A DNA stretch of 64,000 bases from Psychrobacter sp. APC 3281 (GTDB taxonomy: Bacteria; Pseudomonadota; Gammaproteobacteria; Pseudomonadales; Moraxellaceae). Below are positions 28,096 through 37,237 of the stretch, piece by piece; position 1 is the stretch's first letter, and each line of letters begins with the position of its first letter. The notes under the pieces are model-generated. The model had not been told where the DNA came from. It ran no database searches and saw only the letters and a list, made by a program, of their open reading frames with translations. The stretch spans positions 1 through 64,000 of the forward strand of contig NZ_JASDCS010000011.1 in assembly GCF_030407815.1 (NCBI RefSeq), given 5' to 3'. The translations under genes and the position numbers were made by a program.

Positions 28096-29493
28096 ATGAA
28101 ATACATATTCGCTTGTTTTTGCTGCTTTATTTTAAGTTCCTGTGCGACTATACCTGATCAGGCCTATCATAAAATTGCCTGCGCTAATCCAGATGCTTGT
28201 TCCAAAGCGGAACTAGATTCATATATCGATATCGAACCTAAAAATGACTATGTAGTTATGAATGGATGGTCGATATTAAAGAGGGGTAAAGATAAAGTTG
28301 AGGAGGATAAAGTTGAGGAGACGTCCTTTAGTATATTCTATTTGGAATACAACGAAGATGGTGAGAAGTTTGAGGGAAACAGACAGTTAGATATTATTAA
28401 ACGTGCTATAGAAACTTCTGACAAGCCAATTTACTTAAATGTTTATGTTAATAGTTGGCACAACAATGCAAATACTAAAGAGTCATCTAAGATAACTCCA
28501 GAGGCAAAGTACTTTCCATATATTTTAGCTCGTAGCAGCTTTCGAAATCCCGATATGAATGTTATCGGGGTATATATTGGTTGGCAAGGTGAGAAGTATA
28601 AGTACTCTCCAACAAAGTGGATAACTCCAAAATCTGTGTCAGATATTGCGGATAGGATTGGCGGAAAAGGCCATCTGAGAGCTGATATCATATCTATGGT
28701 AAATAATGTCCAAAGGAATCCTCACTCAGGGCACACTCTTATCATGGGTAAATCCTTTGGAGCGAGACTTTTATCTAAGGCATTTATTAATGACTTAGTT
28801 CAAATGAAGTCAATTGAAGACTGGCCTTTAGGAAGTCGTTCATTACTAGTAAACTTGAACCCTGCGATAGGTGCAAATGCTTTTGACAAAGTATTTAAAA
28901 ATATGCCTGGGAAGGGATCTGATGTGCAACGACCTATTTGGTTAAATATGACCTCCGAAGACGATAAGGCTACTAACTGGATTTATTCCTCAGCGCGTCT
29001 TATTGGCCAAAATCTCTCTGATGAATCCGTAGAGATTGGTATGGATAAAACACATAAAGCAATTGGTCACTATATGCCGTACCTTTCTCATTGGGTTACG
29101 GTAAATAAGAAAAACGTCTTGTACGGTAATAAGAAATGCAGCCCTACTAGCCAAAAATGGTTCGAAATACCTTTACGCGACCCAAATCAGGATAGTCAAG
29201 ATGAGCAAACAAGGATTTGTGATGAGACAAGATACCTATATAAGAATAACCTTGATATAGATGGGGATACTCATTATAGGACGACAATTTTTAAACCTTT
29301 ATATTATACAGCAGCAAACGATGCTGAAAATTTAGGGTATATGTGGAATATTCAAACAGATAAATCAGTTATTGCCAATGGTTCTGCTGATTCAATATTT
29401 AGTAAAGGATATCATTCGGCTGATGTGCAGACGATTCTTGGTCGTATGCTTGATGATATGTTATTCACCCCACCAGAAAAGCCATTAGATTGA
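28096..29493 (+). CDS. AT-rich lipoprotein with hydrolase-like GxSxG motif, unknown
   Basis: A 465-residue lipoprotein. The signal peptide (MKYIFACFCCFILSSC) ends in the lipobox LSSC. The DNA is clearly more AT-rich than its neighbours. The pattern LNVYVNSWHNNA near residues 115-126, VIGVYIGWQGEKY near 155-167, and TLIMGKSFGARLLSKAF near 212-228 is that of an alpha/beta hydrolase core, with Ser of GKSFG as candidate nucleophile. A candidate His is in HYMPYLSHW near 322. I do not recognise a named family. The ATG at 28096 has AAGGA 9 bases upstream; the longer frame starts without one. It is followed by a terminator and the decayed metH tail. Confidence 0.72.
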   Translation: MKYIFACFCCFILSSCATIPDQAYHKIACANPDACSKAELDSYIDIEPKNDYVVMNGWSILKRGKDKVEEDKVEETSFSIFYLEYNEDGEKFEGNRQLDIIKRAIETSDKPIYLNVYVNSWHNNANTKESSKITPEAKYFPYILARSSFRNPDMNVIGVYIGWQGEKYKYSPTKWITPKSVSDIADRIGGKGHLRADIISMVNNVQRNPHSGHTLIMGKSFGARLLSKAFINDLVQMKSIEDWPLGSRSLLVNLNPAIGANAFDKVFKNMPGKGSDVQRPIWLNMTSEDDKATNWIYSSARLIGQNLSDESVEIGMDKTHKAIGHYMPYLSHWVTVNKKNVLYGNKKCSPTSQKWFEIPLRDPNQDSQDEQTRICDETRYLYKNNLDIDGDTHYRTTIFKPLYYTAANDAENLGYMWNIQTDKSVIANGSADSIFSKGYHSADVQTILGRMLDDMLFTPPEKPLD

Positions 29494-29546
29494 ATATGAC
29501 TTATAGTCTAATTTATTTGGCATATATATTTAATTTACCTTCTTAG

Positions 29547-29580
29547 AAAGACGCTCCCCAACACGTGAAGCGTCTTTTCT
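29547..29580 (+). terminator. terminator after the 28.1 kb lipoprotein
   Basis: AAAGACGCT and AGCGTCTTT are a perfect nine-base pair around a 13-base loop, followed by a short T-run. Confidence 0.8.
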
Positions 29581-29600
29581 TATGAATACATGCATATAAT

Positions 29601-29733
29601 CTACAAATTAAAATTTAACCACTTCTTAGCAGTTTTCATATTCCAGCCCTTACGTTTAGCATAACTCTCTAACTAGTCGCGACTGATTTGTCCGACATTG
29701 AAGTACTCGCTATCAGGATGTGAGTACTAGAAG
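29601..29733 (-). pseudogene. decayed duplicate of the metH 3' end
   Basis: These 133 bases align without gaps to the last 133 bases of intact metH (30870-31002), at roughly 80-85% identity counted by eye. The translation gives [12 protein letters not shown] and then WLNFNL before a TAG stop, as in MetH, but has two internal stop codons (at a Tyr and at a Gln position). The match ends precisely at the metH stop codon. It is seven bases downstream of the BASS transporter stop, so BASS lies between the intact and the decayed copy. No start or promoter belongs to it. Confidence 0.9.
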
Positions 29734-29740
29734 ATGCTAC

Positions 29741-30670
29741 TTACTTACCATTTCTCTTAGCAAAAATATTCGCAACCAACGCACCGCTAAAGTTATGCCA
29801 GACACTAAATATTGCACTAGGTAAGGCCGCGACAGGATTGAAATAAGTCGCTGCAAGGGCAGCGCCTAGACCAGAGTTTTGCATACCCACTTCCACCATA
29901 ATCGCGCGGCGTTGTTTCTCCGTAAATCCAGACAAGCGAGCGATTACATATCCCAAGGTATAACCCGTCATATTGTGCAAGGCAACGACGATAAAGACGA
30001 TAGCACCACTATCTAAGATGGTTGCTTTAGACACGGCAACCACTGCCGCGATGATAATAGAGATACCCAATACCGACACCATCGGTAATACCTCAGTGAC
30101 GAACTCGATTTTTTTACCCAAAAACTTATGAAAGACGACGCCTAGCAGTATCGGTAAAATGACAATCTTAGTAATGGTCATCATCATACTGGCTAGGTTG
30201 ATATCAATGAGCTGACCAGCAAACACATTTAATAGAATCGGGGTCAAAAAAGGCGCAAGCAGGGTAGAGATAGAGGTAATCGCCACACTCAATGCCACAT
30301 CACCTTTGGCTAAGAACGTAATCACGTTACTCGACGTGCCGCCCGGGCAACAACCAACCAAAATAACACCGACTGCTATTAAAGGATCAAGGTTGAAAAT
30401 CACTGTCAACAAGTAAGCAATGAGAGGCATTAGCGTGAATTGTGCTAATAGTCCAACCAGTACAGGCTTGGGGCGTTTGACAATCTCTAGGAAATCTTCC
30501 GTTTTGAGCGTCATGCCCATCCCAAACATAATGATGCCAAGTATAGGAACGATCAAAAAAGCCAACGAGGCAAAAAACTCAGGAAAAATAAATCCCAAAA
30601 CAGCACTGACCAATGCCCAAATTGCAAAAGTTTTGCCAATCCAACTAGAAAGTAATGCAATCTGATTCAT
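29741..30670 (-). CDS. BASS-family sodium-dependent transporter
   Basis: A 309-residue inner-membrane protein with about nine or ten hydrophobic helices. It carries the family block VGCCPGGTSSNVITFLAKGD near residues 107-126 and the second crossover EVGMQNSGLGAALAATYF near 262-279. It is a YocS/P3-type bile acid:sodium symporter homologue; the true substrate in bacteria is usually an organic acid or pantothenate precursor, and none can be chosen here. The ATG at 30670 is preferred to the TTG at 30682. It lies between intact metH and the metH tail remnant. Confidence 0.9.
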   Translation of the reverse strand: MNQIALLSSWIGKTFAIWALVSAVLGFIFPEFFASLAFLIVPILGIIMFGMGMTLKTEDFLEIVKRPKPVLVGLLAQFTLMPLIAYLLTVIFNLDPLIAVGVILVGCCPGGTSSNVITFLAKGDVALSVAITSISTLLAPFLTPILLNVFAGQLIDINLASMMMTITKIVILPILLGVVFHKFLGKKIEFVTEVLPMVSVLGISIIIAAVVAVSKATILDSGAIVFIVVALHNMTGYTLGYVIARLSGFTEKQRRAIMVEVGMQNSGLGAALAATYFNPVAALPSAIFSVWHNFSGALVANIFAKRNGK

Positions 30671-30791
30671 AGCCTGTCTCAAAATAATAAAGTAGACAAT
30701 AATCTAGCATGGTTCTTGTCAGTAAATGATAAAAGTATTTTGCTATGAACGTAGCGATAAGTTTGCTGAGGGTAGGCAAAATAGAATGCCA

Positions 30792-30834
30792 TAAAAAATG
30801 GCTTACCCATATTAAATAAGTAAGCCAAAAAAGA
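30792..30834 (-). terminator. intrinsic terminator of metH
   Basis: On the minus strand TTGGCTTAC pairs with GTAAGCCAT around a loop of about 13 bases and is followed by T's. It lies between the metH stop and the BASS start. Confidence 0.88.
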
Positions 30835-30869
30835 ACTGTTAGGTTTTTATAATTGCATTAGCCAATAGA

Positions 30870-33800
30870 CTACAAGTTTGGATTTAACCACTTCTCAGCC
30901 GTTTTCATATCCCAGCCTTTACGCTCAGCATAGCTCTCTAACTGATCACGACTGATTTTTCCGACGTTGAAGTATTCACTGTCAGGATGTGAATAGTAGA
31001 AGCCGCTGACCGATGACGCAGGCCACATCGCATAGCTCTCGGTTAGCGTTGTACCGATAGCATCTACCGTACCGAGCCAGTCAAACAATTTGCCTTTTTC
31101 GGTATGCTCAGGACAGGCAGGGTAGCCAGGGGCAGGGCGGATGCCAACGTATTTTTCTTTAATCATCTCATCATTGGTAAGTGATTCAGTCGGCTGATAG
31201 CCCCAGTATTCTTTACGGATGAGCTCATGTAGATGCTCGGCGAATGCTTCGGCTAAGCGGTCAGACAGTGACTGTACCATGATGGCATTATAGTCATCGC
31301 CTGCTGCTTTATATTGCTCAGCAAGTACTTCTGTACCGACGATGGAGACAGTAAAGCCGCCCAAGTGATCAGTATGCGTCTCTGATGGCGAGATAAAGTC
31401 TGCCAAGCTAAAGTTCGGCTTGCCACTAGCTTTGTCGCTTTGCTGACGTAAGTGTTCGAACTGATACGTTGGGCTGCCACCATTTTGTGGGTCATTATCA
31501 TACACAGTCACGGTGTCGGCCCCAGTACGGCGCGCAGGCATCAGTTTAAACACGCCTTTAGCCACGATTGATTTCTCATCAATCATCTTTTGTAGTAGCT
31601 CTTCTGCATTTCCAAACAGATCACGAGCTGCTTCACCAACCACATCATCTTGCAATATTTTCGGGTATTTACCGGTCAGACCCCAAGAGATGAAGAACGG
31701 TGTCCAATCAATATAAGGTAGCAGATTCGCGATTGGATAGTCATCCAATATGACTTGTCCTAGCTTATTTGGTACTGGTGGTACATAAGTTTCCCAGTCG
31801 TACTGAAAGCCAATCTTGACCGATTCAGCATAGGTGACTTTGGCGGCTTTTGGTTGACGCTTAGCCAGACGTTCACGCACTTTGACATATTCTTCACGTG
31901 TCTCATTGATGAGCGCTTGACGGTGCTCTTTTGATAGCAATTTGGTCACCACGCCGACTGAGCGCGAAGCGTCCGATACATAGATGACGCCATCGTTTTG
32001 ATATTGTGGCTCGACCTTGACGGCAGTATGCGCTTTCGACGTCGTTGCACCGCCGATCATCAATGGTAGCGTCATGCCGCGCTCTTGCATTTGCTTGGCA
32101 ACGTAGACCATCTCATCGAGACTTGGGGTAATCAGACCAGACAGACCGATGATATCAACTTTTTCTGCGATGGCAGTATCGAGGATTTTTTCACATGGCA
32201 CCATCACGCCCAAATCGACAATATCATAACCGTTACAACCGAGTACCACACCGACGATATTTTTGCCGATATCATGGACGTCGCCTTTGACAGTTGCCAT
32301 CAGGATTTTACCTTTGACTTCGCCTTCGACTTTTTCCGCTTCGATATATGGGTTTAGCCATGCGACGGATTGCTTCATCACGCGGGCAGATTTTACGACT
32401 TGCGGTAGGAACATTTTACCAGCACCGAATAGATCACCGACGATATTCATACCGTCCATGAGCGGCCCTTCGATGACTTCTAGCGGTTTAGGGTACTTCT
32501 CCCATGCTTCTTTGGTATCCGCTTCGATAAAGGTGGTCACGCCTTTGACCAGTGCGTGGGCGATACGTTCTTCTACCGTGCCTTCGCGCCAGCTCATATC
32601 GACAGTACTGTCTTTTTTCTTGCCGCCATCTTGGTAGTTTTCAGCGACGGTCATCAGACGTTCAGTCGCATCTTGACCAGTCTCACCTTGATTGCGGTTG
32701 AGCATGACGTCTTCGATAGCGTCACGGGCTTCCTTTGGAATATCATCGTACAGCTCAAGCATAGCTGGGTTGACGATACCCATGGTCAGACCGTTTTTGA
32801 TCGCGTGGTATAAGAATACGGAGTTGATCGCTTCACGGATAGGGTTACCACGGAAACTAAACGAGACGTTGGATACGCCACCCGAGACCATGGCGTTCGG
32901 CAGGTTTTCTGTAATCCAGCGTGTGGCATTAATAAAGTCAGCACCATAGTTGTTGTGCTCGGTGATACCTGTGGCGACGGCAAAGATATTTGGGTCAAAG
33001 ATAATGTCTTCTGATGGGAAACCGACTTCGTTAACCAACACATCATAGCTGCGCTTAGATATCTCAATCTTGCGTTCGTAAGTGTCAGCCTGTCCGTCTT
33101 CATCAAATGCCATGACGATAATCGCGGCACCATAACGCATGCATAATTTTGCACGCTCAACGAACTCAGCATGACCTTCTTTTAGCGAGATAGAGTTAAC
33201 GACAGATTTGCCCTGCGTACGCTTTAGGCCTTCTTCGATAATATCCCATTTAGACGAGTCAATCATCAGTGGCACACGGCTAATATCTGGCTCACCTGAA
33301 ACCAAGTTGACGAAATGAATCATCGCCTGCTTGGAGTCGAGCATGCCTTCGTCCATATTGATATCGACGATCTGCGCGCCGCCTTCGACCTGATCGCGAG
33401 CGACATCGAGTGCTTCGGTATAGGCTTCGGTTTTAATCAAACGTAAGAATTTTTTAGAGCCTGTGACGTTAGTACGCTCACCGACATTGACAAACAGACT
33501 ATCAGAATTGATGGTAAATGGCTCTAGACCTGATAGTCGGCAGGCAGGTGCTATCTCAGGGATAACTCGCGGTGGATAGTTTGCCACAACTTTAGCAATT
33601 TGACGGATGTGCTCAGGCGTCGTACCACAGCAGCCGCCGACAATGTTTAAGATACCTGCTTTGGCAAAACCTTCAAGTAGGGCAGCCGTTTCTTCAGCGG
33701 TTTCATCATACTCACCAAACTCATTGGGCAGACCAGCGTTTGGATGCGCAGAGACGTAAGTATCAGCGATGTTTGACAATGTCTGAATATGTGGACGCAG

Positions 33801-34673
33801 CGCATCAGCACCTAGCGCACAGTTAAAGCCAACAGATAGAGGCTTGGCATGGCGGATAGAGTTGTAAAACGCTTCAGCTGTTTGACCAGATAGCGTGCGA
33901 CCTGACGCGTCGGTAATCGTACCCGAAATCATAATTGGTAACTCAAAGCCAATATCATCGAACACACCAGTGATCGCAAATATCGCCGCTTTGGCATTTA
34001 GCGTATCAAATATTGTCTCAATCAAGATGATATCGACGCCGCCTTCTATCAGGCACAAAGTCGCTTCACGGTAGTTGAGTACCAACTCATCAAAGGTAAT
34101 ATTACGAAATGCAGGATCATTAACATCAGGCGATAACGAGCACGTACGTGAAGTCGGACCCACAACACCTGCAACGAAGCGCGGTTTCTCAGGCGTCTTT
34201 GCGGTAAATTCATCTGCTGCTTCTCGAGCAATCTTGGCCGCCGTCCTGTTCAGTTCTGGGACCAAATACTGCATGTCATAGTCAGCCATCGACAGACGCG
34301 TACCATTAAAGGTATTGGTCTCGATGATATCAGCGCCCGCTAGCAGATGATCGTGATGAATGTCTTTGATCATGTGCGGTTGAGTCAGTACCAGCAGGTC
34401 GTTATTGCCGCGTACATCTTGGTCAATATCAGCAAAACGCTCACCACGATAATCCGCTTCTTCTAGTTTATAAGTCTGAATCTGCGTACCCATCGCACCG
34501 TCTAACATCAAAATGCGTGATGCCATCTGCTCAGTAATACGGGCACGAGCGGTTAGCTGCTGCTCCTTAAACGGAAATACAGCAGGTGGCGTCAATATAA
34601 AGTCATTAGCGGATGAGGAACTAGAGGCGGTATCGGTATGAGAATCGTTTGGTGAGGTCGTCGTTGGAATCAT
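30870..34673 (-). CDS. metH: cobalamin-dependent methionine synthase
   Basis: A 1267-residue enzyme that methylates homocysteine from methyltetrahydrofolate through methylcobalamin. Residues about 45-370 are the homocysteine domain ([10 protein letters not shown]; zinc Cys in [13 protein letters not shown]). Residues 385-650 are the pterin domain ([14 protein letters not shown]). Residues 690-920 are the cap and B12 domain, with the axial His in [10 protein letters not shown]. Residues 950-1267 are the SAM-dependent reactivation domain. The first 45 residues are a Ser/Thr-rich extension with a weak ribosome site. I see no cobalamin or SAM riboswitch upstream. The C-terminal coding end is duplicated as a decayed copy at 29601. 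Confidence 0.96.
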   Translation of the reverse strand: MIPTTTSPNDSHTDTASSSSSANDFILTPPAVFPFKEQQLTARARITEQMASRILMLDGAMGTQIQTYKLEEADYRGERFADIDQDVRGNNDLLVLTQPHMIKDIHHDHLLAGADIIETNTFNGTRLSMADYDMQYLVPELNRTAAKIAREAADEFTAKTPEKPRFVAGVVGPTSRTCSLSPDVNDPAFRNITFDELVLNYREATLCLIEGGVDIILIETIFDTLNAKAAIFAITGVFDDIGFELPIMISGTITDASGRTLSGQTAEAFYNSIRHAKPLSVGFNCALGADALRPHIQTLSNIADTYVSAHPNAGLPNEFGEYDETAEETAALLEGFAKAGILNIVGGCCGTTPEHIRQIAKVVANYPPRVIPEIAPACRLSGLEPFTINSDSLFVNVGERTNVTGSKKFLRLIKTEAYTEALDVARDQVEGGAQIVDINMDEGMLDSKQAMIHFVNLVSGEPDISRVPLMIDSSKWDIIEEGLKRTQGKSVVNSISLKEGHAEFVERAKLCMRYGAAIIVMAFDEDGQADTYERKIEISKRSYDVLVNEVGFPSEDIIFDPNIFAVATGITEHNNYGADFINATRWITENLPNAMVSGGVSNVSFSFRGNPIREAINSVFLYHAIKNGLTMGIVNPAMLELYDDIPKEARDAIEDVMLNRNQGETGQDATERLMTVAENYQDGGKKKDSTVDMSWREGTVEERIAHALVKGVTTFIEADTKEAWEKYPKPLEVIEGPLMDGMNIVGDLFGAGKMFLPQVVKSARVMKQSVAWLNPYIEAEKVEGEVKGKILMATVKGDVHDIGKNIVGVVLGCNGYDIVDLGVMVPCEKILDTAIAEKVDIIGLSGLITPSLDEMVYVAKQMQERGMTLPLMIGGATTSKAHTAVKVEPQYQNDGVIYVSDASRSVGVVTKLLSKEHRQALINETREEYVKVRERLAKRQPKAAKVTYAESVKIGFQYDWETYVPPVPNKLGQVILDDYPIANLLPYIDWTPFFISWGLTGKYPKILQDDVVGEAARDLFGNAEELLQKMIDEKSIVAKGVFKLMPARRTGADTVTVYDNDPQNGGSPTYQFEHLRQQSDKASGKPNFSLADFISPSETHTDHLGGFTVSIVGTEVLAEQYKAAGDDYNAIMVQSLSDRLAEAFAEHLHELIRKEYWGYQPTESLTNDEMIKEKYVGIRPAPGYPACPEHTEKGKLFDWLGTVDAIGTTLTESYAMWPASSVSGFYYSHPDSEYFNVGKISRDQLESYAERKGWDMKTAEKWLNPNL

Positions 34674-35245
34674 AGGTGTGCTGCTTATATCGTAATTATT
34701 AAAAAAAGAAGGAATAACAAACCAGTAGCGTGCAGAGTCTCACGAAGAGGACCGCAAATTTGCATTATTTTAGCATGAAAAGTTTGCTACATATGGATAC
34801 TGCATATTCCTCTTTGGCAATAGATAAATAAGAGGAGAGCTAAGTAACAAAGCAAGGTATTAGAGTCTATTTCATAAAGCAGATACGCACAAATGAATAT
34901 CATTTCGCTAAGGGCTTACATAAAGCTTTTCTTTTGCAAATGAAAGCCAACGGGAACGCTCAGAAGTCAGACAGAATTTACACCCATACTACAAAAAATT
35001 GCGCAAAGGCAGGTTGATAAAGATTGCTTACATGTTAATTTAATTTCAGAAATACAAGGTCTTAGTAAGTCCTACTTATAAATACAGGCTCATTTATTAA
35101 CAATAACTGGTATTAAGAGTATCAATGTTAGCAGTATAGTATGGTGAGCAAATGGCATTAGCAGGCAGGATGATCTGTAAGACAGTAATATCATAGTTGA
35201 AACAATACCAACGTCAAAGAAATTCAAATCATTAAGGAAAATGTT
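34674..35245. other. gene-free region between metH and the first fasciclin gene
   Basis: About 570 bases between divergent genes. A frame of about 38 codons (34967-35082) has no start or homology that I recognise. No B12-box or SAM-box pattern is seen upstream of metH. A ribosome site AAGGAAAATG begins at the right-hand end for the fasciclin gene. Confidence 0.5.
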
Positions 35246-35800
35246 ATGAAACTTACTAAAATTGCCACCATCGGTACATTGGCTATCTCAATCGCAGGTC
35301 TAAGTGCTTGTAATAATATGATGCCAGCGAAGACGGGCGACATGAAAGCACCGATGCACAGTCAGAGTATGGCTAAGATGAATGTTGTACAAGTTGCCCA
35401 AAGCAATCCTGATTTTTCAGTATTGGTAGAAGCGGTACAAGCAGCAGGCTTAGTCGATATGTTGTCTGATCCTAATGCTCACTATACGGTATTTGCACCG
35501 ACCAATGCTGCCTTTATGCAAGCATTGCAAGAAACAGGCATGACCAAAGCACAGTTATTTGCCAATAAACCACTATTAACCAAATTATTGGGTTATCACG
35601 TAGTCGCTGGTGATATGGCTATGTATGCCAAAGATGTGAAGCCTGGTAACGTAATGACCGCTAGCAAAGATACGTTGATGGTAACCAAAGAAGGCAAATT
35701 GATGGACGAGAATGGTCGCACAACGAATATCGTGAAGACTGATATCGCTGCCAACAATGGTGTCGTCCATGTAATTGATAGAGTATTGTTGCCTAAATAA
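35246..35800 (+). CDS. fasciclin-domain lipoprotein 1
   Basis: A 184-residue lipoprotein. The lipobox LSAC is at about residue 24. A single FAS1 domain fills residues 48-183: NPDFSVLVEAVQAAGL, the H1 motif YTVFAPTNAAF, a central LGYHVVAG, and the H2-type motif NGVVHVIDRVLLP at the end. FAS1 domains mediate adhesion or ligand binding on the surface. A paralogue lies 420 bases downstream and a decayed third copy between them. A clear terminator follows, so it has its own transcript. Confidence 0.93.
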   Translation: MKLTKIATIGTLAISIAGLSACNNMMPAKTGDMKAPMHSQSMAKMNVVQVAQSNPDFSVLVEAVQAAGLVDMLSDPNAHYTVFAPTNAAFMQALQETGMTKAQLFANKPLLTKLLGYHVVAGDMAMYAKDVKPGNVMTASKDTLMVTKEGKLMDENGRTTNIVKTDIAANNGVVHVIDRVLLPK

Positions 35801-35843
35801 GTATTAACTGAGGCATACCCACTGTATTTATTGTAAGACTAAG

Positions 35844-35888
35844 CAGCCATTGTTTGTGATGATTTCATTATCAGACAATGGCTGTTTT
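35844..35888 (+). terminator. terminator of fasciclin 1
   Basis: CAGCCATTGT (35844-35853) and ACAATGGCTG (35875-35884) are perfect arms around a 21-base loop, followed by four T's. Confidence 0.8.
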
Positions 35889-35980
35889 AGACTGTAGAGC
35901 TTTATCTATATAAGTTTCTATTTAGGTTAGATTTTTAAAGTAAAAATCCGGAAATAGTTAATCACCATCATTTCGTCTCA

Positions 35981-36052
35981 AATATCGCAATAACTGATAT
36001 ACAAGCAAACAATGCTATATACGTGATTGATACAGTGTTGCTACTTAAGTAA
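35981..36052 (+). pseudogene. decayed fasciclin C-terminal fragment
   Basis: Twenty-three codons and a stop read NIAITDIQANN, then YVIDTVLLLK, matching the end of fasciclin 1 (NIVKTDIAANN, VIDRVLLPK), with one residue lost. No start codon, upstream FAS1 sequence or ribosome site remains. It lies between the two intact fasciclin genes and suggests an ancestral three-gene array. Confidence 0.75.
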
Positions 36053-36094
36053 ATACCATTTAAAAATTAAACAGTTAGACTGAGAACTATCAAT

Positions 36095-36156
36095 ATAATG
36101 GACCAAATAGTATGACTAAGTAATTGATACATTTATTAATCATTGGTCGCCATTAT
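36095..36156. repeat. imperfect inverted repeat before fasciclin 2
   Basis: ATAATGGACCAA at 36095-36106 pairs with TTGGTCGCCATTAT at 36143-36156, with a two-base bulge. It lies 67 bases before the fasciclin 2 start. It could be a leader hairpin or an operator pair. Confidence 0.55.
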
Positions 36157-36222
36157 ATTTATCGAAAGTTATTAATTTAAATAAATCCCTTAATCAATTA
36201 TTTATCCAAAAAGGAATTACCT

Positions 36223-36828
36223 ATGTTAAAGAAGAACTTGTTATCTATCGCAGTTGTAACCGCAGCCATGTCACTAGCAGCGTGTAACGACACTGAGACT
36301 GTTGCAGAGCCAACTGAACCAGAAGCGACTGAAGAGATGGCAGTTGAGCCAGTTGCTGAGACAGAAGCTGTTGCAGCAGAGCCAATGGCCGAAATGGACA
36401 TGGAAGCGACTCAAACTATCGCTGAAATCGCAGCAGAAAACGAAAATCTAACTATTTTAACCGCTGCGCTACAGGCTGCTGGTCTTGATACCATGCTAAT
36501 GGAAGAAACCAAGCATACTGTATTTGCCCCAACTGATGATGCATTTGCGCCAGTACTAGAAAAATTAGGCGTGACTAAAGAAGAGTTGTTGGCCAATACA
36601 GATTTGCTAAAAACTGTCCTTCCTTACCATGTACTAGCAATGGAAGTTAAAGCGGCTGATATCCCATATGGTACTGAGATTGAAACAGCAAACGGTAAAA
36701 CCATCACTATCAGTGAAGACAATGTAATTACTGATGCTACTGGTAACACAGCAAATATCACTGGTACAGATATTATGGCAACCAATGGTGTGGTTCATAC
36801 TATCGATGCAGTATTAATGCCTGAATAA
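36223..36828 (+). CDS. fasciclin-domain lipoprotein 2
   Basis: A 201-residue lipoprotein. The lipobox LAAC is at about residue 21. Residues 24-62 are an acidic Glu/Ala/Pro/Met-rich tether. The FAS1 domain covers 68-200: ENLTILTAALQAAGLD, H1 HTVFAPTDDAF, a central VLPYHVLAM, and TNGVVHTIDAVLMPE at the end. It differs from fasciclin 1 mainly in the acidic tether. An AAAAAGGAA ribosome site precedes the ATG. A terminator follows. Confidence 0.93.
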   Translation: MLKKNLLSIAVVTAAMSLAACNDTETVAEPTEPEATEEMAVEPVAETEAVAAEPMAEMDMEATQTIAEIAAENENLTILTAALQAAGLDTMLMEETKHTVFAPTDDAFAPVLEKLGVTKEELLANTDLLKTVLPYHVLAMEVKAADIPYGTEIETANGKTITISEDNVITDATGNTANITGTDIMATNGVVHTIDAVLMPE

Positions 36829-36873
36829 GCTATTTCTTAGTTTGTAGGTCTTGAATCTACAAGTTATTTAAAG

Positions 36874-36903
36874 AGAGCCTGGCCATCGTGCTAGGCTTTT
36901 TTA
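36874..36903 (+). terminator. terminator of fasciclin 2
   Basis: AGCCTGGC and GCTAGGCT pair with one wobble around a six-base loop, followed by a T-run. Confidence 0.83.
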
Positions 36904-37164
36904 TGTCTATAAATTAAAAATAGGGGAGTTGTGGTTTACCTATACTGGTACGGCTACCCGATCAGTATGGAAATATAAAATGCCAAAGTAAGCTCTATAC
37001 AAAGGCAGGAAAAATGCAAAATGACAGTTATATGTTGTGCCAAATACAAGTTAATTTTAAAAGTTAGAAAGGTAATTTTAAGGTATTAAATCAGCTCGTA
37101 TGAACGTGGGCTTCAATGTTTTTTCGGTAAGCCATTCTGTAGCGGTGTAGAAAAACATCCAAAC

Positions 37165-37200
37165 AAAAAAGCCCGAGAACATGGTCTCGGGCTTTTTTTT
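37165..37200 (-). terminator. terminator of the AGCS symporter gene
   Basis: GCCCGAGA and TCTCGGGC are perfect arms around a six-base loop, flanked by A- and T-runs on the two sides, so it can work on both strands. The minus-strand gene ends about 38 bases away. Confidence 0.9.
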
Positions 37201-37237
37201 ATTCAATAAGATTAAATAGCAATCCTATTAAATCAAC

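Noticed and set aside
34674-35000. Possible cobalamin or SAM riboswitch upstream of metH
   Set aside because: I could not find the B12 box or conserved core of either. GCCAACGGGAACGC near 34950 looked suggestive but lies too far from the gene and lacks the rest of the motif.
34967-35082. Remnant of a transposase upstream of fasciclin 1
   Set aside because: One translation gave a short basic peptide vaguely like an IS110 tail, but the match was not convincing.
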